Source: Struthidea cinerea (Eukaryota > Chordata > Aves > Passeriformes > Corcoracidae). From it: 64,000 nt of DNA. The stretch's first letter is position 1, and the number at the start of each line of letters is the position of its first letter. This document shows positions 13,401 through 26,213 of the stretch, piece after piece. Location of the stretch: positions 513,493 to 577,492 of the forward strand of contig VZTI01004351.1 in the NCBI GenBank assembly GCA_013397865.1. Reading direction: 5' to 3'. Below the pieces are notes generated by a model, which ran no database searches, was not told where the DNA came from, and was given only the letters and a program-made list of their open reading frames with translations. The position numbers and the translations under genes were made by a program.

Positions 13401-16400
13401 AGTGCATCAAAAAGCATGAATTTTGAATAACTGATATCAGGCTTTGTAAGGTGGACAGTTTCAATGCAGAAACTTTGCTGAGAGTGTACTTCTCTTTAAC
13501 ATTTATCTTAACCTATTTTGGATGCGGGCTGAAGTGTCAAAATTCTTTTTTATAAGAGATGCTAGAAAATATTTAAGCAAGGAATTCTTTTTGTGTTCAG
13601 CTGAGATTAACTTTGGGTACAATGAACCTTTGCCACATAATTTACTTTTCTCATGGTCTCAATATTTCTCTTGAGTAATATACAGTCAAAAAATGGGTAA
13701 TTGTTTATGGTTCAAATTAATGAAAAGGAGGTTGTCAAAAGCAGCCATATATTCTACATCCTATTAATTCACGCAATTTTTGATCTGCCAATAAAGTACA
13801 TGGCCAAACCTGTCCAACCTGTTAATATAACTTTCCAAGAGAAATACGGTGGTGCTTGAGCCCTGATCACTGTATTTCAGATCATAAACAAGATAGTATA
13901 ATGGGAGTCTTAGAATCAAAAAACTAATAGGAGGAGAGGTTTTATTTATTAAACAGAGAAATTGAATTATTTAATACTTTATGGTTCAAGATTCAGTTTT
14001 GAATCCTTACATGAAAAGGTAAGACCTGAGAAGAAATTACATCTGTGCTTTCTTACTACTTGCTCTTTCATGCATATTTTCCTCCTTTTCCTTACCTATG
14101 TTTCATTCTTACTCTCAATTCCAGATTTCTTTCCCATTCGCATGATAATTTTTTTCCTTCTAATAAGTGCTGCTCTTTTGTATTTCCCTTCTCACAATTT
14201 TCTTCTTATTGTAGCATTCTACCTAATCTCTGGGAACTTATTTTTTCTTACTGATTCTTATTATCATGGGTTGCAATATCTCCTTCATGTCGTTATTAGC
14301 TGGAGCTCATAGATTTGTTCTCCCTCTCAGTACTTTTCCTTCAAATTCCTCTTTTTTTGTGTGTGTACATATACATCATCAAGAAGTGCTGCTTGCATTG
14401 TATCGAAAATTGTTATATTATAGCCATTTATCCTCTAAAATTATTTCCTTTTGCTTTGAGAAATTATAATTATTTTTATGAGGATGAATTACTAGTTATT
14501 GACCTACCAAAACAAAATAATCGCTAATTATACAGTTATAAAGGCTTTGTTTTCCTTCATACTATCCAGTGGTAAAATACTCATGCTGCACAACGCATTG
14601 CATAATTTCCTTGTCAGAAAGATTTCATATATGTAAAAACCAGGTTATTGCTGTTTATTTTCCTCTGATAATTGTGTTCAGTGAAATTTCAAGGAGTTGG
14701 ACGGGGGGTTCAGGATCTGCAAGGGATCCTTTTTATGCACAGAAATTAAGAACTACAACCACTAGCTGCAAAGAGAAGTCAGGAAAAATTGGTAGACAAC
14801 AAAGAGAAAAAAATTATTTACAGGGTAAGACCGGGCAGGTCAAAAATACATTTAGAGTAGCTAAGAAAAAAAAATGTAGACAGAAAATAAAATAAGATGT
14901 TTAAGTAGGAGAAGACTAAATTTATGGAACTACCTTTTAACAAGATTGCTTAGAAGTTAACTGGAAAATTAATTAATAAACTCCAAAGGATATAAACTGT
15001 ACATTATTCCTGTATCAGATCACTTTAATCATGCTATAACATTTTGGCCAGGTCCCCAGTTGTCCTGAGAGGACTCTGCAACTTCAAAAAGTTTTGGTAG
15101 TAGGAGGTACCTAAAGCTGATGCCATTCTTTACAAATTGTAAACAAAATGAAAATTCTCAATATTATAGCAGCTTTTCCAATAACATCCACAAAGTTCTC
15201 TTCTGCTCTTTTTACAACAACACGCTATTTCTGCTGGAAAAAAAAAGAAATCACATTGGTATCGTGATCCACGATTTCCTTTGGCCCAAGGACTGAAAAA
15301 AGTGTTACTTTGTGAGTTCATGATGTTATACTCTCTCTATAGACTCATGTTTAACTTTTACATTTGCTATACACATCAGCCTTGCAGCTGGTGCCCAAAC
15401 TACTATGAGGATATTTCACAGAACACATTCTCCACATTGCTGCAAATGTGTCATTAGGCAGCGAAGAATGAAAGGTTCATTGAGCCAGAGAAAGAGAGCA
15501 TGAGCACCAGTATGAGAAGGAATACGACTTTCTAATCTATTAATCTGGGCATTCATCATACAAAATTTCTGGGGTTTAGCTCTGCATAAAATGTTTCATA
15601 TATTACATTTTGTAGTCTATGACCCTTTAACATTAAAAAGATATTAGGCAAAATAACCATCAATGAAATGTAGTCCTGGATCTTCCCATTTTCAGTATTT
15701 CCTCTCATCTAATTTTAGGTAGTTCTAATCACTTGTATGCTGATTGGCTTTGTACCCTGCATTTGTATCTTAGATTCCTGATCCTGGGCAGTTGTAGGTA
15801 CATGAGCTTATTACATTTACACTCTCTGGCTGTTATATTCTTGCTTTACCTCCTTTAAATTACTTAGGGCAAATTGATGAACATAAACCCAGATATTTAA
15901 CTTCCAGGAGATTTATTAATAGAGTTCTAAGTAATTTTTCACAATCCCACAGACCTGCACTTCATCAGAGGAAGTTCACATATAACCAATACATATTGTA
16001 TAAATCTACCCTTAGCAAATAACATGGCCCCCCCTTCCTATATATTCACTGCAGATGTGAAGTTTAAAGTTCATATAGCATTAAGTAGACTGACAATTTC
16101 TTAAATTGATAAGCACAGCATAAAAATGGCAGTTTAGCAACAAGAAGTTCCAGTATGAATCTAAAGGAATTTCCAGAATTTTAAAGGTCTAAAGAAATAA
16201 AACTGTGGGTACATTTCTGAATGCAAAGATGGTATCTTTGAAGCAATGGAAATAAATTTCCTTGATTTTATCCAAACTAAGAGAAGATAAGATTGTACTG
16301 AGTATGTTTTCATGTGTTTTCTAATCTACACTATTAGGATCAGGAAAGTGGTAAACCTCTAAAGCAAAGAAAGATTGTTTGAACTATAAACCTGCCTAAC

Positions 16401-16658
16401 AGGTGGAAAAAAAGATATCAAAATGGAAATTATTAATTTCTTTGTATCAAAATCTGTAATGGCTCTTGTCTGTAATGGCAGCCTGTGGCCCATGGTAAGC
16501 CAAAAAATTAAGCAGCTCTAGGGATTATTTTTTATTTTTGTTGCTTTTTATATAGCCTAACTACCTATGTACCTCACTCATACAGGCTTTATTGGTGTTG
16601 GTACTAAAATATAGCCAATTAGTTTAATTCAGAACATCAAAGAACACAAAATTGGTGG
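7406..16658. other. AT-rich gene-desert DNA without recognisable features
   Basis: Nine kilobases contain no exon, RNA gene or dispersed repeat I can name. The longest ATG-initiated frame (13962-14312, plus, 116 codons) is rich in Phe, Leu and Ser because the DNA is T-rich, and it has no family motif. Short A/T runs are scattered throughout. Anciently diverged transposon relics could be present but cannot be seen by eye. Confidence 0.55.
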
Positions 16659-16715
16659 TTTCTTCTTCCTTCCTTTTTTTCTTTTTTTTTCTTTTTTTTT
16701 TTTTTTTTTTTTTTT
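16659..16715. repeat. Poly-T / CT low-complexity tract
   Basis: It starts with a TTC/TCC-rich stretch and ends in 24 consecutive T residues (16692-16715), with single C interruptions before that. No transposon body was recognised on either side, so it is not clearly a retroposon tail. Confidence 0.85.
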
Positions 16716-19700
16716 GTGGTATTATATTGCAAGTCAAAGATCTTCATCAAACAGGCAGACATAAAAGAGGCTGTCTGACCACAGGCAAAATTCTCCATAG
16801 TCTGACAGATGCCTTCATCTGATGCCTGGTACCATTACACCAAGATACATTTGGGGGATAAATTACAAATACAAATACAAATCTCAGGCTGCCTGAAACT
16901 GCTTTTGAAGAGTTTGATGAACCCCACAGTTGTATAACATAAACACAATAGTAATTGTTAAAATATCTCAGGAATGCCCTAGTATGTTAGCAGAATATTT
17001 AGAATATTAAATAGATTTTTAGAACTTTAAGTAACTCAGGCCTATGTTGACCAAACAGTTTAAGCTAAACATCAAAGGGCTTCTGTGGCTGATTTTATTG
17101 ATAAAATAAAGTAACAACAAAAATTCCTTTACGGTGTCTCCAGTGTACAAGCAAGAATAAAATGAAGGGCTTTCTGCTGTATTAGAAAGAAAAACATAAG
17201 TTGCATGATAGAAATTAGTTGGAAACGCATCATCACAGACTTTCAGTTATTTTGAATGTTTCGAAAATAACAAGAAAACCTTCCTGTAAGAACATAGAAA
17301 TGGCTGCACTATTTCTGATGAAAGATCTGTTGACTCTCTAATTTTGTCTTGGAGCCACCAGAAGCTTCAGAAAAAAAGTTTATGGGGTTATATTGTCACC
17401 TACTCCTGTCTAACTTCTGTCATTGCCTGAAAACTTGTGTGGGCAACACAAATTTTTGTGTTGTCAAAAAGAAAGAATTCCTGTGTTGTAACAAAGAAAG
17501 AATAACTCATCTTTCCTTGTCCTCTCAATCTTTTTTTTTATTTTACTTTACTCATTATTTTACATAATTCACTGTCTTTCCTCCCTGGAACCCTTTTTCT
17601 ACCTACAGAGACTTGTTTTCTTTTCATTATACAATACTTACTCTGTAACTTCAGTTCTCTTTGTCAGCCTGTTACTACTTTTTTTAAGGATATTTTACTA
17701 TATCGTGTTAGATATCATGGTTCCTGAACTGTATCCCCTATTCAAAATTTAAGTATCTCCTGGAGGTTCAGTGGCATCAGTATGTTTTCTAATTTTTCCT
17801 TTATTATAAGAAAGTTTTGAGATATTTACCTCTCACATGGCAGCACATTATGCAAATGTTATTACAGATTTATTTCTAAAGATAATATAATCTTTATTTA
17901 TAAAGATTATTAGATTTATTTGCAAGATCTCTTCCCTAAGAATAGCTAATTTATAAATGTTTATAATTTTTTGTAATTTTGACCATTTTCCACACAGGAT
18001 TATATAGATAGACCTTTAATTTTATGTGTCTTTTTTATCAATTTATTGGTAACTCTCAATTCAGGATTTGGTCTTACAGCCAAGCAAATCTTTTTATCAG
18101 TTGCAAATGTAATCATCTTTCACCCATTTTCTTTTTAACCCTGTTATGATCTTGATTTCATCCCATGGTGGCTTAGTTTCTTTAATAAGTTTTACAATGT
18201 AATTTTAAAAGGTTTTGGAAATCAAGGTTCACTTTATTAAAAGAAGTCTTTCAAACACTTCTAATTTATTTTTCCAGTGTGACTTCCTTCAAAATAAAAG
18301 AGATCGACTTTCACTGATATTTTTTAAGCTAATGATTTTATTGTTTACTACAATTTTTAACAGTCACAGTTATGTAAAACTCAGACCTAATTGTGTGCAG
18401 ATATTCATACACTGCCAAATCTCCTTATTAACTCAAGTATTACTTTTCATATGTCATTCCCTAGGGTAAAATAAAGCCAGTCTTAGTATTTAACAATTTT
18501 GTATCTGGCTTCCTTTAACACTCTGGGGTGAACACCATTTGCTTCTGGAACTCCGAGTATTTTACTTTATTGATTAGCACTTGGTCTATTCTGGTGACAC
18601 CTGCCTTTAATGAAAGTTCTATCTCAGTAAAGGAAAAATTCAATGTGGCAAATTTCCAGAACTCCTCCATAAGAAATATAAACTACTGAAATAATTCCAT
18701 TTTCTACAAATTTGGAGTTTTTTCACACTTCTTGCATGTTCTTTTATGTCATGATCATCTGTGCACATGTTCAATTGTTTTATCATTCTTGAATCTGAGA
18801 AATTTCAATTTGTTTCTGTTAATAAAGTTTCATGAAATATTTTCTCAAATTTTCTTCTGGCCATTTCCATTCAGGATTTATATTTGTCTGTTCTGTTTTC
18901 TTTGTTTCATCACTTTTTTTACCAAGTGAACATTTCTTTTACTTTACACACATATCCTTTTTTTCAACAGTTTAAAATATTGAGTTGGTTTTGGTGGGTG
19001 GCAAATATTTCCATTAAGGTGCCAATGCAATATCTTTCATAAAAGGTTTCACTTCACTTTGATTAAGAGTGGTCATATTACATAACTGCTTCTTACTAAT
19101 GTGTTACTAGGCCATTGCAAAGTCTTTTATGAAAATATTATTTTCTCTTTCTGCCACAAAGGGCTGACAAATGCCAAGACTAATGGGTGCTCCTTCATAT
19201 GACCTATGAGATACCTAAGAAATGTCAACAAAAATTAGAGGAAAGGGTGATTCGTATATTCATTTCCTGAGATTTATTCAGCATGGAGTAAATTGTGAAG
19301 TCATATAATAGAGTATTTATGTCCATGTTACTGTTTTCCCTTTTCAATTGTGTGAAATTCTCCAGTAGCACTACGAGGATACTGCTTGGTTCAAGTTGGT
19401 ATGATAAACATTTGAAAATATTGTATATCTTCAAGTATGTCATCTTTCACTTTTAAGCTTCAGAAATGTGGTAAAACTTATGTGTCAATTTAATGGCATC
19501 AATCCTTGCAATAACAATTACCATTACAAAGGAAAAAGTAAATATTCAGTAGCTGGCCAAGTGCATGTTGATTTCAAATGACAGAACACTGTAATGGTCA
19601 CAATGCTTTCACAACCCATTGTATCAAAAAGTAGAAAGAATTTTGTTTAATTTAAGCAGAAATTATTAACAATATGCCAACAATGTAAGAAAAATGGCTG

Positions 19701-20110
19701 AAGGCTTATAAACCCTAATTCAAGACAAATATTGTGGTATGACAACCTTTGCTATCAAAGTTAATAATGAATACTGAACAGGCTTCTGATGCACGAAATA
19801 CACAATATATGGAATTTTCATCTCATTTCAGCCAGTTGCCTTGAACTAAGAAAAGAAAAATGTAAATTGGGTAAGACAATCTCACTACTTATTCTGTGCA
19901 TGAAAATGAGCTGGATGTGATAAGTTTGATCATAATCTTTTCAATAAATATGCTTGCATAAAAACTCATAAGGCTATATATATGAGCTCGTATTTTTAAA
20001 ACTTCAGTTTCTTAAAATGAATAATAAGATATCAGACAGGGATATATCTGGTGCTACTAGTGATGCCTTAGGTTTTAACTTTTATATTTTTCAAATCCTG
20101 TACTGCCTAG
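16716..20110. other. AT-rich intergenic DNA
   Basis: No gene, RNA gene or named repeat is visible. The segment 17500-19200 is markedly T-rich on the plus strand and yields several hydrophobic chance ORFs. A 24-nt near-palindrome lies at 17887-17910. Confidence 0.5.
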
Positions 20111-20491
20111 TGTGTAACTCTGAAGTTTCTGGCCTGTTAGCTGCTGCTCTCTCATGCTGGTTAGGGATAACAAACCCTCTCTAGGTTTGCTCTTCAAGGA
20201 CACCAGGCCCCAAAATGTGTAAATTAAAAGCCTCTGAGACAGGGGCAAACTTGGGGTAATTACATCATGAACTGAGGTTATAATTGGAGAATTAACCCTG
20301 ATGTGCAAATGAACCAAACTTATAAAACTGTGAAGAACTCATGACCCGGGGTCCACCTTGGGTGTAGCCTTTTGACTGCTCAGTCAAAGTTACACAAAAG
20401 TGTAACTTTGAAGGCCCTTCAAATAAATACCTACCTTTATTCCCTTACTCTTGTCTAGTCTCTGTTTTTAGGTGGCCATCTCAGGGCATCA
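20111..20491 (+). mobile_element. Solo LTR of an endogenous retrovirus
   Basis: The 381-bp element begins TGTGTAACTC and ends GGGCATCA (TG...CA). A TATAAAA box lies at 20321-20327 and an AATAAA signal at 20422-20427, a spacing typical of U3-R. A perfect 12-bp stem with an AAAA loop lies at 20384-20411, between them. The flanking bases CTAG and GTAG match at three of four positions, which may be a worn 4-bp target duplication. No internal retroviral sequence is attached. The sequence resembles a common songbird LTR; the family name is not certain. Confidence 0.65.
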
Positions 20492-23400
20492 GTAGAATAG
20501 AGAAAAAGTCAAATGTCTCACATTTTTGGTCAGAGAGTGAGTCTGGTGGATAAAATAGAAGTCTTATCATTAGAATAGTTACTATATATTGTTGTGGAAA
20601 GCATAAGAGATCTAAGAAAACCAAAATTCCTTCTGCAAGGTGTTTTCTTAAGACTATCTAAGTTTTCCTTGCAACTTTGTGTTAAGTACAGGCAGTAGAG
20701 AAATCATTATAGAAGTGTAGGAGTGATAGTGAGCTATCAGGAAATGTGGTTATTTAAAATATATAATAAATAAATTCATTCATTTTTTTTTAACTTTTTA
20801 GACATGTCAGCCATGGGGCACTGGTTTTTTATAAAGACCAAAAAAAGAAGGTTTAAGGAATAAAGGTAATAAAGTAAGTACTTAAAATGTAAGTTGAATT
20901 TGCATTAGTACGTGTGCTTGCCATTTATAAAATTCTATAGTGAAAGTCTTATTGAAAAAGAAAAATTAGTATACCAAAAAACTAAATTAAATTATTTTAT
21001 TCAATGGCTGTTTTTCTTTCCACTCTTTAAACATCCCTCAGCAGATCACCCCTTTTCACAGTCCTTCTCAGTCTTGTCTTTATTATTTCTGTCCTTTCCT
21101 CTCCTAGTTCTTCAGTATTCCATTTCTTCAATCCCTCCTTACCACTGAAGGAAAATTTACTGTATTCAAATCCCTTGTGCTTATATTCTCCTTTGAAACT
21201 CCATGTTCCACAATAACCCTCCTTTCTTTTCCTATTCCATTCTATAGTGTTTCACTTTAACTCTCTTCAGCCATATTTTAGTTCATTAATGTTAAGGCAT
21301 GGAGGGAAAATATTATTCAAAGCAAACTACTTTCTTAGGCTGAAAAGGAAGAAGTAATAAGAATATTTCATAGGATCTAGCCATTTCTCAAGGCTGTCTG
21401 AGGGTGATTTTTTGCATAAGGTGAACTAATTTAGATAGTTAGGCAAAGAGGAATAATACTAGAGTTTTTCTCTTTACTGTTCCTGAGGGGAGTTTAATTA
21501 AATAGCTCAGAAACACAGGTGTGATGCATACAACTAAGCTTTAGTGAGATGGATATTGCATAAATGTCAACTTTTATCGTAAGGTTCAAATTCAAAAACA
21601 ATATAGTGGCAACCTTTAAATTTGTTAAATTTGACAGCAGATCTCTTGACTCAGAGCTGCTTCTGATTTCAGTCATTTACAGTAATGAAAACTGACAGTC
21701 ATATCATTAGTCTCTAGAAATGTTCATACAGTAAGATAATGACAACTGGAAATTTCCGTGCAGTGATTTGCAAACTCATTCTTCTGTGATTTATACCCAG
21801 TATTCCTTGATATTGCTTCCTCTTTCAAGTAATGAATAACTCATCAATGCCTACTTGGAGGGCAAATGTTCATGATGAAAAATTTTCCATAGCAACAAAA
21901 TGTATTATATGAGAATGGAGTATGTAAAATAGTAGACATATACCTTAAAAACAAAACTAGAATGTCATATTATTACATTTCCATAACAGGAACATTGTCT
22001 TGTATTTCTCTGTTACAGAAGGGATGAAAAATGTCCCTTTTTCTTGTTGCAAGACAGACATAAAAAGTCAGACTCTGCTATGGTGAAAATCTGCATTGGT
22101 AGAGACAGTCATTCAAGGAACAAAACTGAATCCCATTAGGAAGAAAAAGGAAGGAAATTATTATATGTAGGATTTGCAAGTCAAAACCTAGAAGATGCAG
22201 ATGCATGAGATCCCCATAGATTCTGAGGAATCATGATACTCTGTTTTACTCAAAGAAGAAGACTGATTGGAAACTAATATTTTTCAATCTGATGGCTTTG
22301 GCCCTCTTTGAAATTATAGTTTGGACTATGGTTACTACAGTTTAAGTTTTCACTTGGAGAATTAAGATGACAATCAGCAGGAGAGGACTTAAAGCATGGC
22401 TACTCATCCTTAATAGAGAGATGAGAAAGTTTTTATGTGAAGCTGTCTGAAAAGCAGACACAAAACTTCTATAATGGTGCTGTAGTAGTCTCAGGCATTC
22501 TCCCCATTGCTGTAATATCATGGAGGCTCACAAGAGAACCCTGAAAATTTTTTGCAACATAATACAGGAGCCTCTGCTGGATATTTCTTCAGTAGGAGCT
22601 TGAAATATTGGTCAGATGACCACTCTCTGAAAAGCCTAAAAGGTCAGAACAAATATGAACAAATATTATTTGGGTTTATTTTTGGTTTGCTAACATCACT
22701 GAAACAATGCCTAAGAGCAAAATGTTAAGATAAAAGAAGCAAAGAATTTGTTTGGACAATTCAAATGCAGGTCATATAAATAATTTTCTAAGTGGAATGT
22801 AGGGGTATGTAAGAAAAAAAAGCATGCTTAAATTTACCTATACTTTCAATCAATACCAAGTATTTCAGATTTCATAAATGTTTTTCCATAGCTAAATCTT
22901 GGTGAAATGAGACCCACTTCTGTTTCATAGATTTAGAAAATATTTAAATGCAGTTTTTATAGACCTTTGTTTGTTGTTTGTTTGCTTGTTTTGAATAGAA
23001 CTACTCTTTATACACATATACAAATAAGAATATGGATGATACTTGTTCCAAGTTGCTGGCTGAAACTTGAACAGTTGTAGCTGTACTTCCAAGGTGGTCT
23101 CGCATGACTACTTACATCACTTTTGAGGGAGACCATGCACTAACATACAATACGAGATAAGTATGGAGGTAGAACTGTCCTGATTAATTTGCCATGACAC
23201 CTAAGAGGCAATTTATAAGATCTAGCAACAGAAAGTCGTAAGTATTTTAAAAAGGATGGACTGTGTTTATTTCTTACACTAATTTCACCAAGTTCACCAA
23301 ATTAACACAATTTATTGGAAGATATGCTGCCACTGTCCATAAGCACCAATTCATGCTTTTCTGTGAAAATACTTAATTCTATGATACAAGGCTTCATATA

Positions 23401-25084
23401 AAGATGGATTAAACTGATGGATTAGCATCTACTACTATGCTATATTAATTTGAATTATCTTGGAAGCCCTTTATTTCAAATATATAATATAACTAAAATA
23501 CCTTGTTCAGCAGGTACTTAATACCTGGCAATATTTTCATAATGGCACACAATCTTTTGGGTTCACATATACATAACATACAATAGTTTGTTTAACTTGA
23601 CAATATCTGTGCAAATTTCAGAGTTTCTGAACTCATAACTAATAAGACAAATAAAATTTGTAATAATTTTGGGGGGGGGGTGTTATTTTTTCTTCTCTAA
23701 CATCCTGACGTAAGATGTTGCATCTGTATCATATATTGTCTTAAGATTAATGTACTCAAGAACAGCACACACAAAAAATGGAAAATTTGCTAATGTCAGA
23801 TAGTAATACTGTAATTCTCTATGACAGAGAAAAGTAAATTGTGGTACTTACACTGAAGAGTGTCTACACGTCCTCCAAATTTGTCCAAACTAGGGCAATG
23901 TCTTTCAAAAGTTGTATTGAGATAAGGCAATTGCCACAGTAACATACTTCTCAACATGAATATATGATCTTCAGTTAAGATTTTGTTAATTTAGTAATTT
24001 TTTTCTGTCCCTTCTCGATGTATTATTTTTAGTAAATGCTCAGAAAGAACTCCATAGCAGAATAGCTCACAAATAGAACATATTTTCAAAGTAAAAAATA
24101 GTGAAACTAGTATAACCTCAGTCAAAGGATGGCTTGCAGCTCTGTCCTCATCTCCCTTCATTTCCTGCCACATAAATTTTCTTAAATTTACGTTTTATTA
24201 CCTTTGTTCTTCAGAATTTTTGTCTCTGTAGAGAAGCACATTCTCTGTTAATAAGGAGTAAAAATTGAATACAGTCCCCACGAGTTCCAGATCATCCTGG
24301 GCATAGCCCTACATATAAATGTGGATTTAATACTGCTGCAGTTCACTGAACATCCAAAAAGATAAATGTTCCCTACACAGACTACTGTGATGACTTTGAC
24401 ATTGCTGGACATACATTTCCACAGGAGTGACATTCACTGAGGAGACAAAAGAAGGATTAAACTTTATAATTGTACTTTGACAAGAACATATGACTTCTGG
24501 GATGGATTAATACTCCTGCAGAGGATTTTACTACTATGTCTGACAATACTGCCTCATGAGCTTTTATTCTGGGTGCCTTGTCTCTTTTGCAGTAAAATGA
24601 TGCATGAAGTGCTCTGAACAAACGTTTATCTTTATTCCAAGCAAAATATACTGCAAATTTATGAAAGGTTATCCAGACCTTTCTACTGCCAGCAGAATTT
24701 GGTCATCTCATCTGACCTCACAGCAGGTCAGAGATTTTTGCTTTTTATCCTGAATGACCTCTTCTTCTGCCTATTAATCTCAGATATCTGAAATTTAGGT
24801 TGGTTTTTTTTTTCTGCTGTATAAGTCTGAAATCCATTATAGACTCCATTTAGATGGTTGGCCAAACTACAGATAAGCAGACCTTTTGTGGGCATAATTA
24901 TCATCTTTCTTCTGAACCTTTGCAGGTGGCCAGATTCATATCTTCCAGAATAGTAACACTTCCGTCAGTGATCTGTCTTGAGTGATTTTAATGGGATTCT
25001 AATTTACATGGACCTTTGAAACAGAACTGTCTAGATTCTTTCTTGGAGAAGTATTCCAACATTACTAGAAAGGCTTTAAAACAA
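20492..25084. other. AT-rich intergenic DNA
   Basis: No gene or named repeat is recognised. Small features are a TG-rich run (TTTG)n at about 22969-22994 and a run of ten G at 23671-23680. ORFs here are 60-78 codons and show no motif. Confidence 0.5.
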
Positions 25085-25420
25085 AATGAACGAATCCTAA
25101 AGAAACAACAAAACAAAATAAAAATTAAAAACACCTCAACCCCACTCCCTGCCCAAAACCCAAACCAACCAACCAAAAAAAAAAAAAAANNNNNNNNNNN
25201 NNNNNNNNNNNNNNNNNNNNNNNNNNNNNNNNNNNNNNNNNNNNNNNNNNNNNNNNNNNNNNNNNNNNNNNNNNNNNCCAAACCAAACCAAAAAAAAAAC
25301 CCAAAAAACAAAAGAAAAACCCAAAAAAAACACACTAACAAAAAAAAACCCTAAAAACCCCAGCAAAAAACAAAACCAAAAGAACCTAACCTAAATGAAA
25401 AAAACTCCAAACAAACGCAG
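25085..25420. repeat. A/C-rich strand-asymmetric low-complexity tract
   Basis: On the plus strand this stretch consists almost only of A and C, with motifs such as CCAAACCAAACC and AAAAACCC. It surrounds an assembly gap. The long open frames on both strands exist only because the tract lacks stop codons. Similar T/G DNA occurs at 28791-28893. Confidence 0.8.
25190..25277. other. Assembly gap (88 N)
   Basis: Unknown bases sit inside the A/C-rich tract directly after a run of A. This suggests that polymerase slippage or coverage loss stopped the assembly. Confidence 0.99.
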
Positions 25421-25440
25421 AGCACAAAAGTCTAAAAATC

Positions 25441-25929
25441 ATTCTCATTTCATTATATTGTGGGAAAGCAAATCACTATTTTCAGACTAGCTTTCTAGCT
25501 TTGGGGTTAAGGTTAGTCTCTCATTGGCTTCCTCAATGAAAACTAACTCTACACAATTCCACTTGGTTCCTTTGAAACCGTCTTGTTTGTTGTGAGTTCT
25601 TGTCCAAAGCCCAGCTACCTGCTCTCCTCCTCCTAACTGATGTCTTAGTCTGTGCACGAGGGGCAAACTCTTTGTTCTATGCCAAACTATCACCATTCCT
25701 CCTTTCACTGCCCCAGGAAACACCTTTTCCCAAAGCATGCTAAAACAGCTATAGAAGTTCAGAGTTCCACCTGACCTTCTCATTCTTTCCTTTAGGGTAT
25801 ATAACACAACACAAGGAGAGTAAATGAAGATATTGGCTGTCATATTGATACTGCAACAGTGCTGGTCTCTCAAAAAAGGTGCAGGGTAAACAAGGTTGCT
25901 GTCTATAAAATCCTGGTGTTACTTTTCAC
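25441..25929. other. Unclassified unique-looking segment
   Basis: This stretch is less AT-biased than its surroundings. It holds a 128-codon minus-strand frame (25487-25873) with no recognisable domain. On the plus strand a pyrimidine tract ending in TAG at 25795, a TATATAA at 25798-25804 and a short ORF at 25824-25889 are seen (see findings). No gene is called. Confidence 0.35.
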
Positions 25930-26213
25930 TAGAGCTTGTAGTGACAGGGCAAGGAAAAATGGTTTTAAATTAAAACATATTTATATTTGACGTAAGTAAG
26001 AACCTGTTATAAGGGTGGTGAGTCACTGGAAGAGTTCACTCAGAGAAGGTGTGGATGCCCCATCCCTGGCAGCATTTAAGATCAGGTTGGATGAGGCTTT
26101 GAGCAACTTGATTTAGTGAAAATGTCCCTGCCCTGCCCATGGCAGAGGGGTTAGAACTAGATGATCTTTAAGGACCCTTCCAAACCAAGCCATTCTATGA
26201 TTCCATGATTCCA
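25930..26213 (+). mobile_element. CR1 LINE 3' end
   Basis: Sense-strand CR1 3' region: GGATGCCCCATCCCTGGCAG, then AGGTTGGATGAGGCTTTGAG, ending CATTCTATGATTCCATGATT. The body is 5'-truncated and lacks most of the reverse transcriptase. The terminal ATTCTATGATTC repeats are the normal CR1 tail. Confidence 0.9.

Noticed and set aside
13962..14527. Cluster of overlapping hydrophobic ORFs
   Set aside because: Three frames are open at once in T-rich DNA, giving Phe/Leu/Ser-rich products without motifs, which is a composition effect.
24988..25366. Frames of 76-117 codons on both strands
   Set aside because: They run through the 88-N gap and an A/C-rich tract that lacks stop codons.
25340..25400. 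CCCTAA/CCTAACC-like words suggesting interstitial telomere repeats
   Set aside because: Only isolated imperfect words occur in A/C-rich DNA, with no tandem TTAGGG array.
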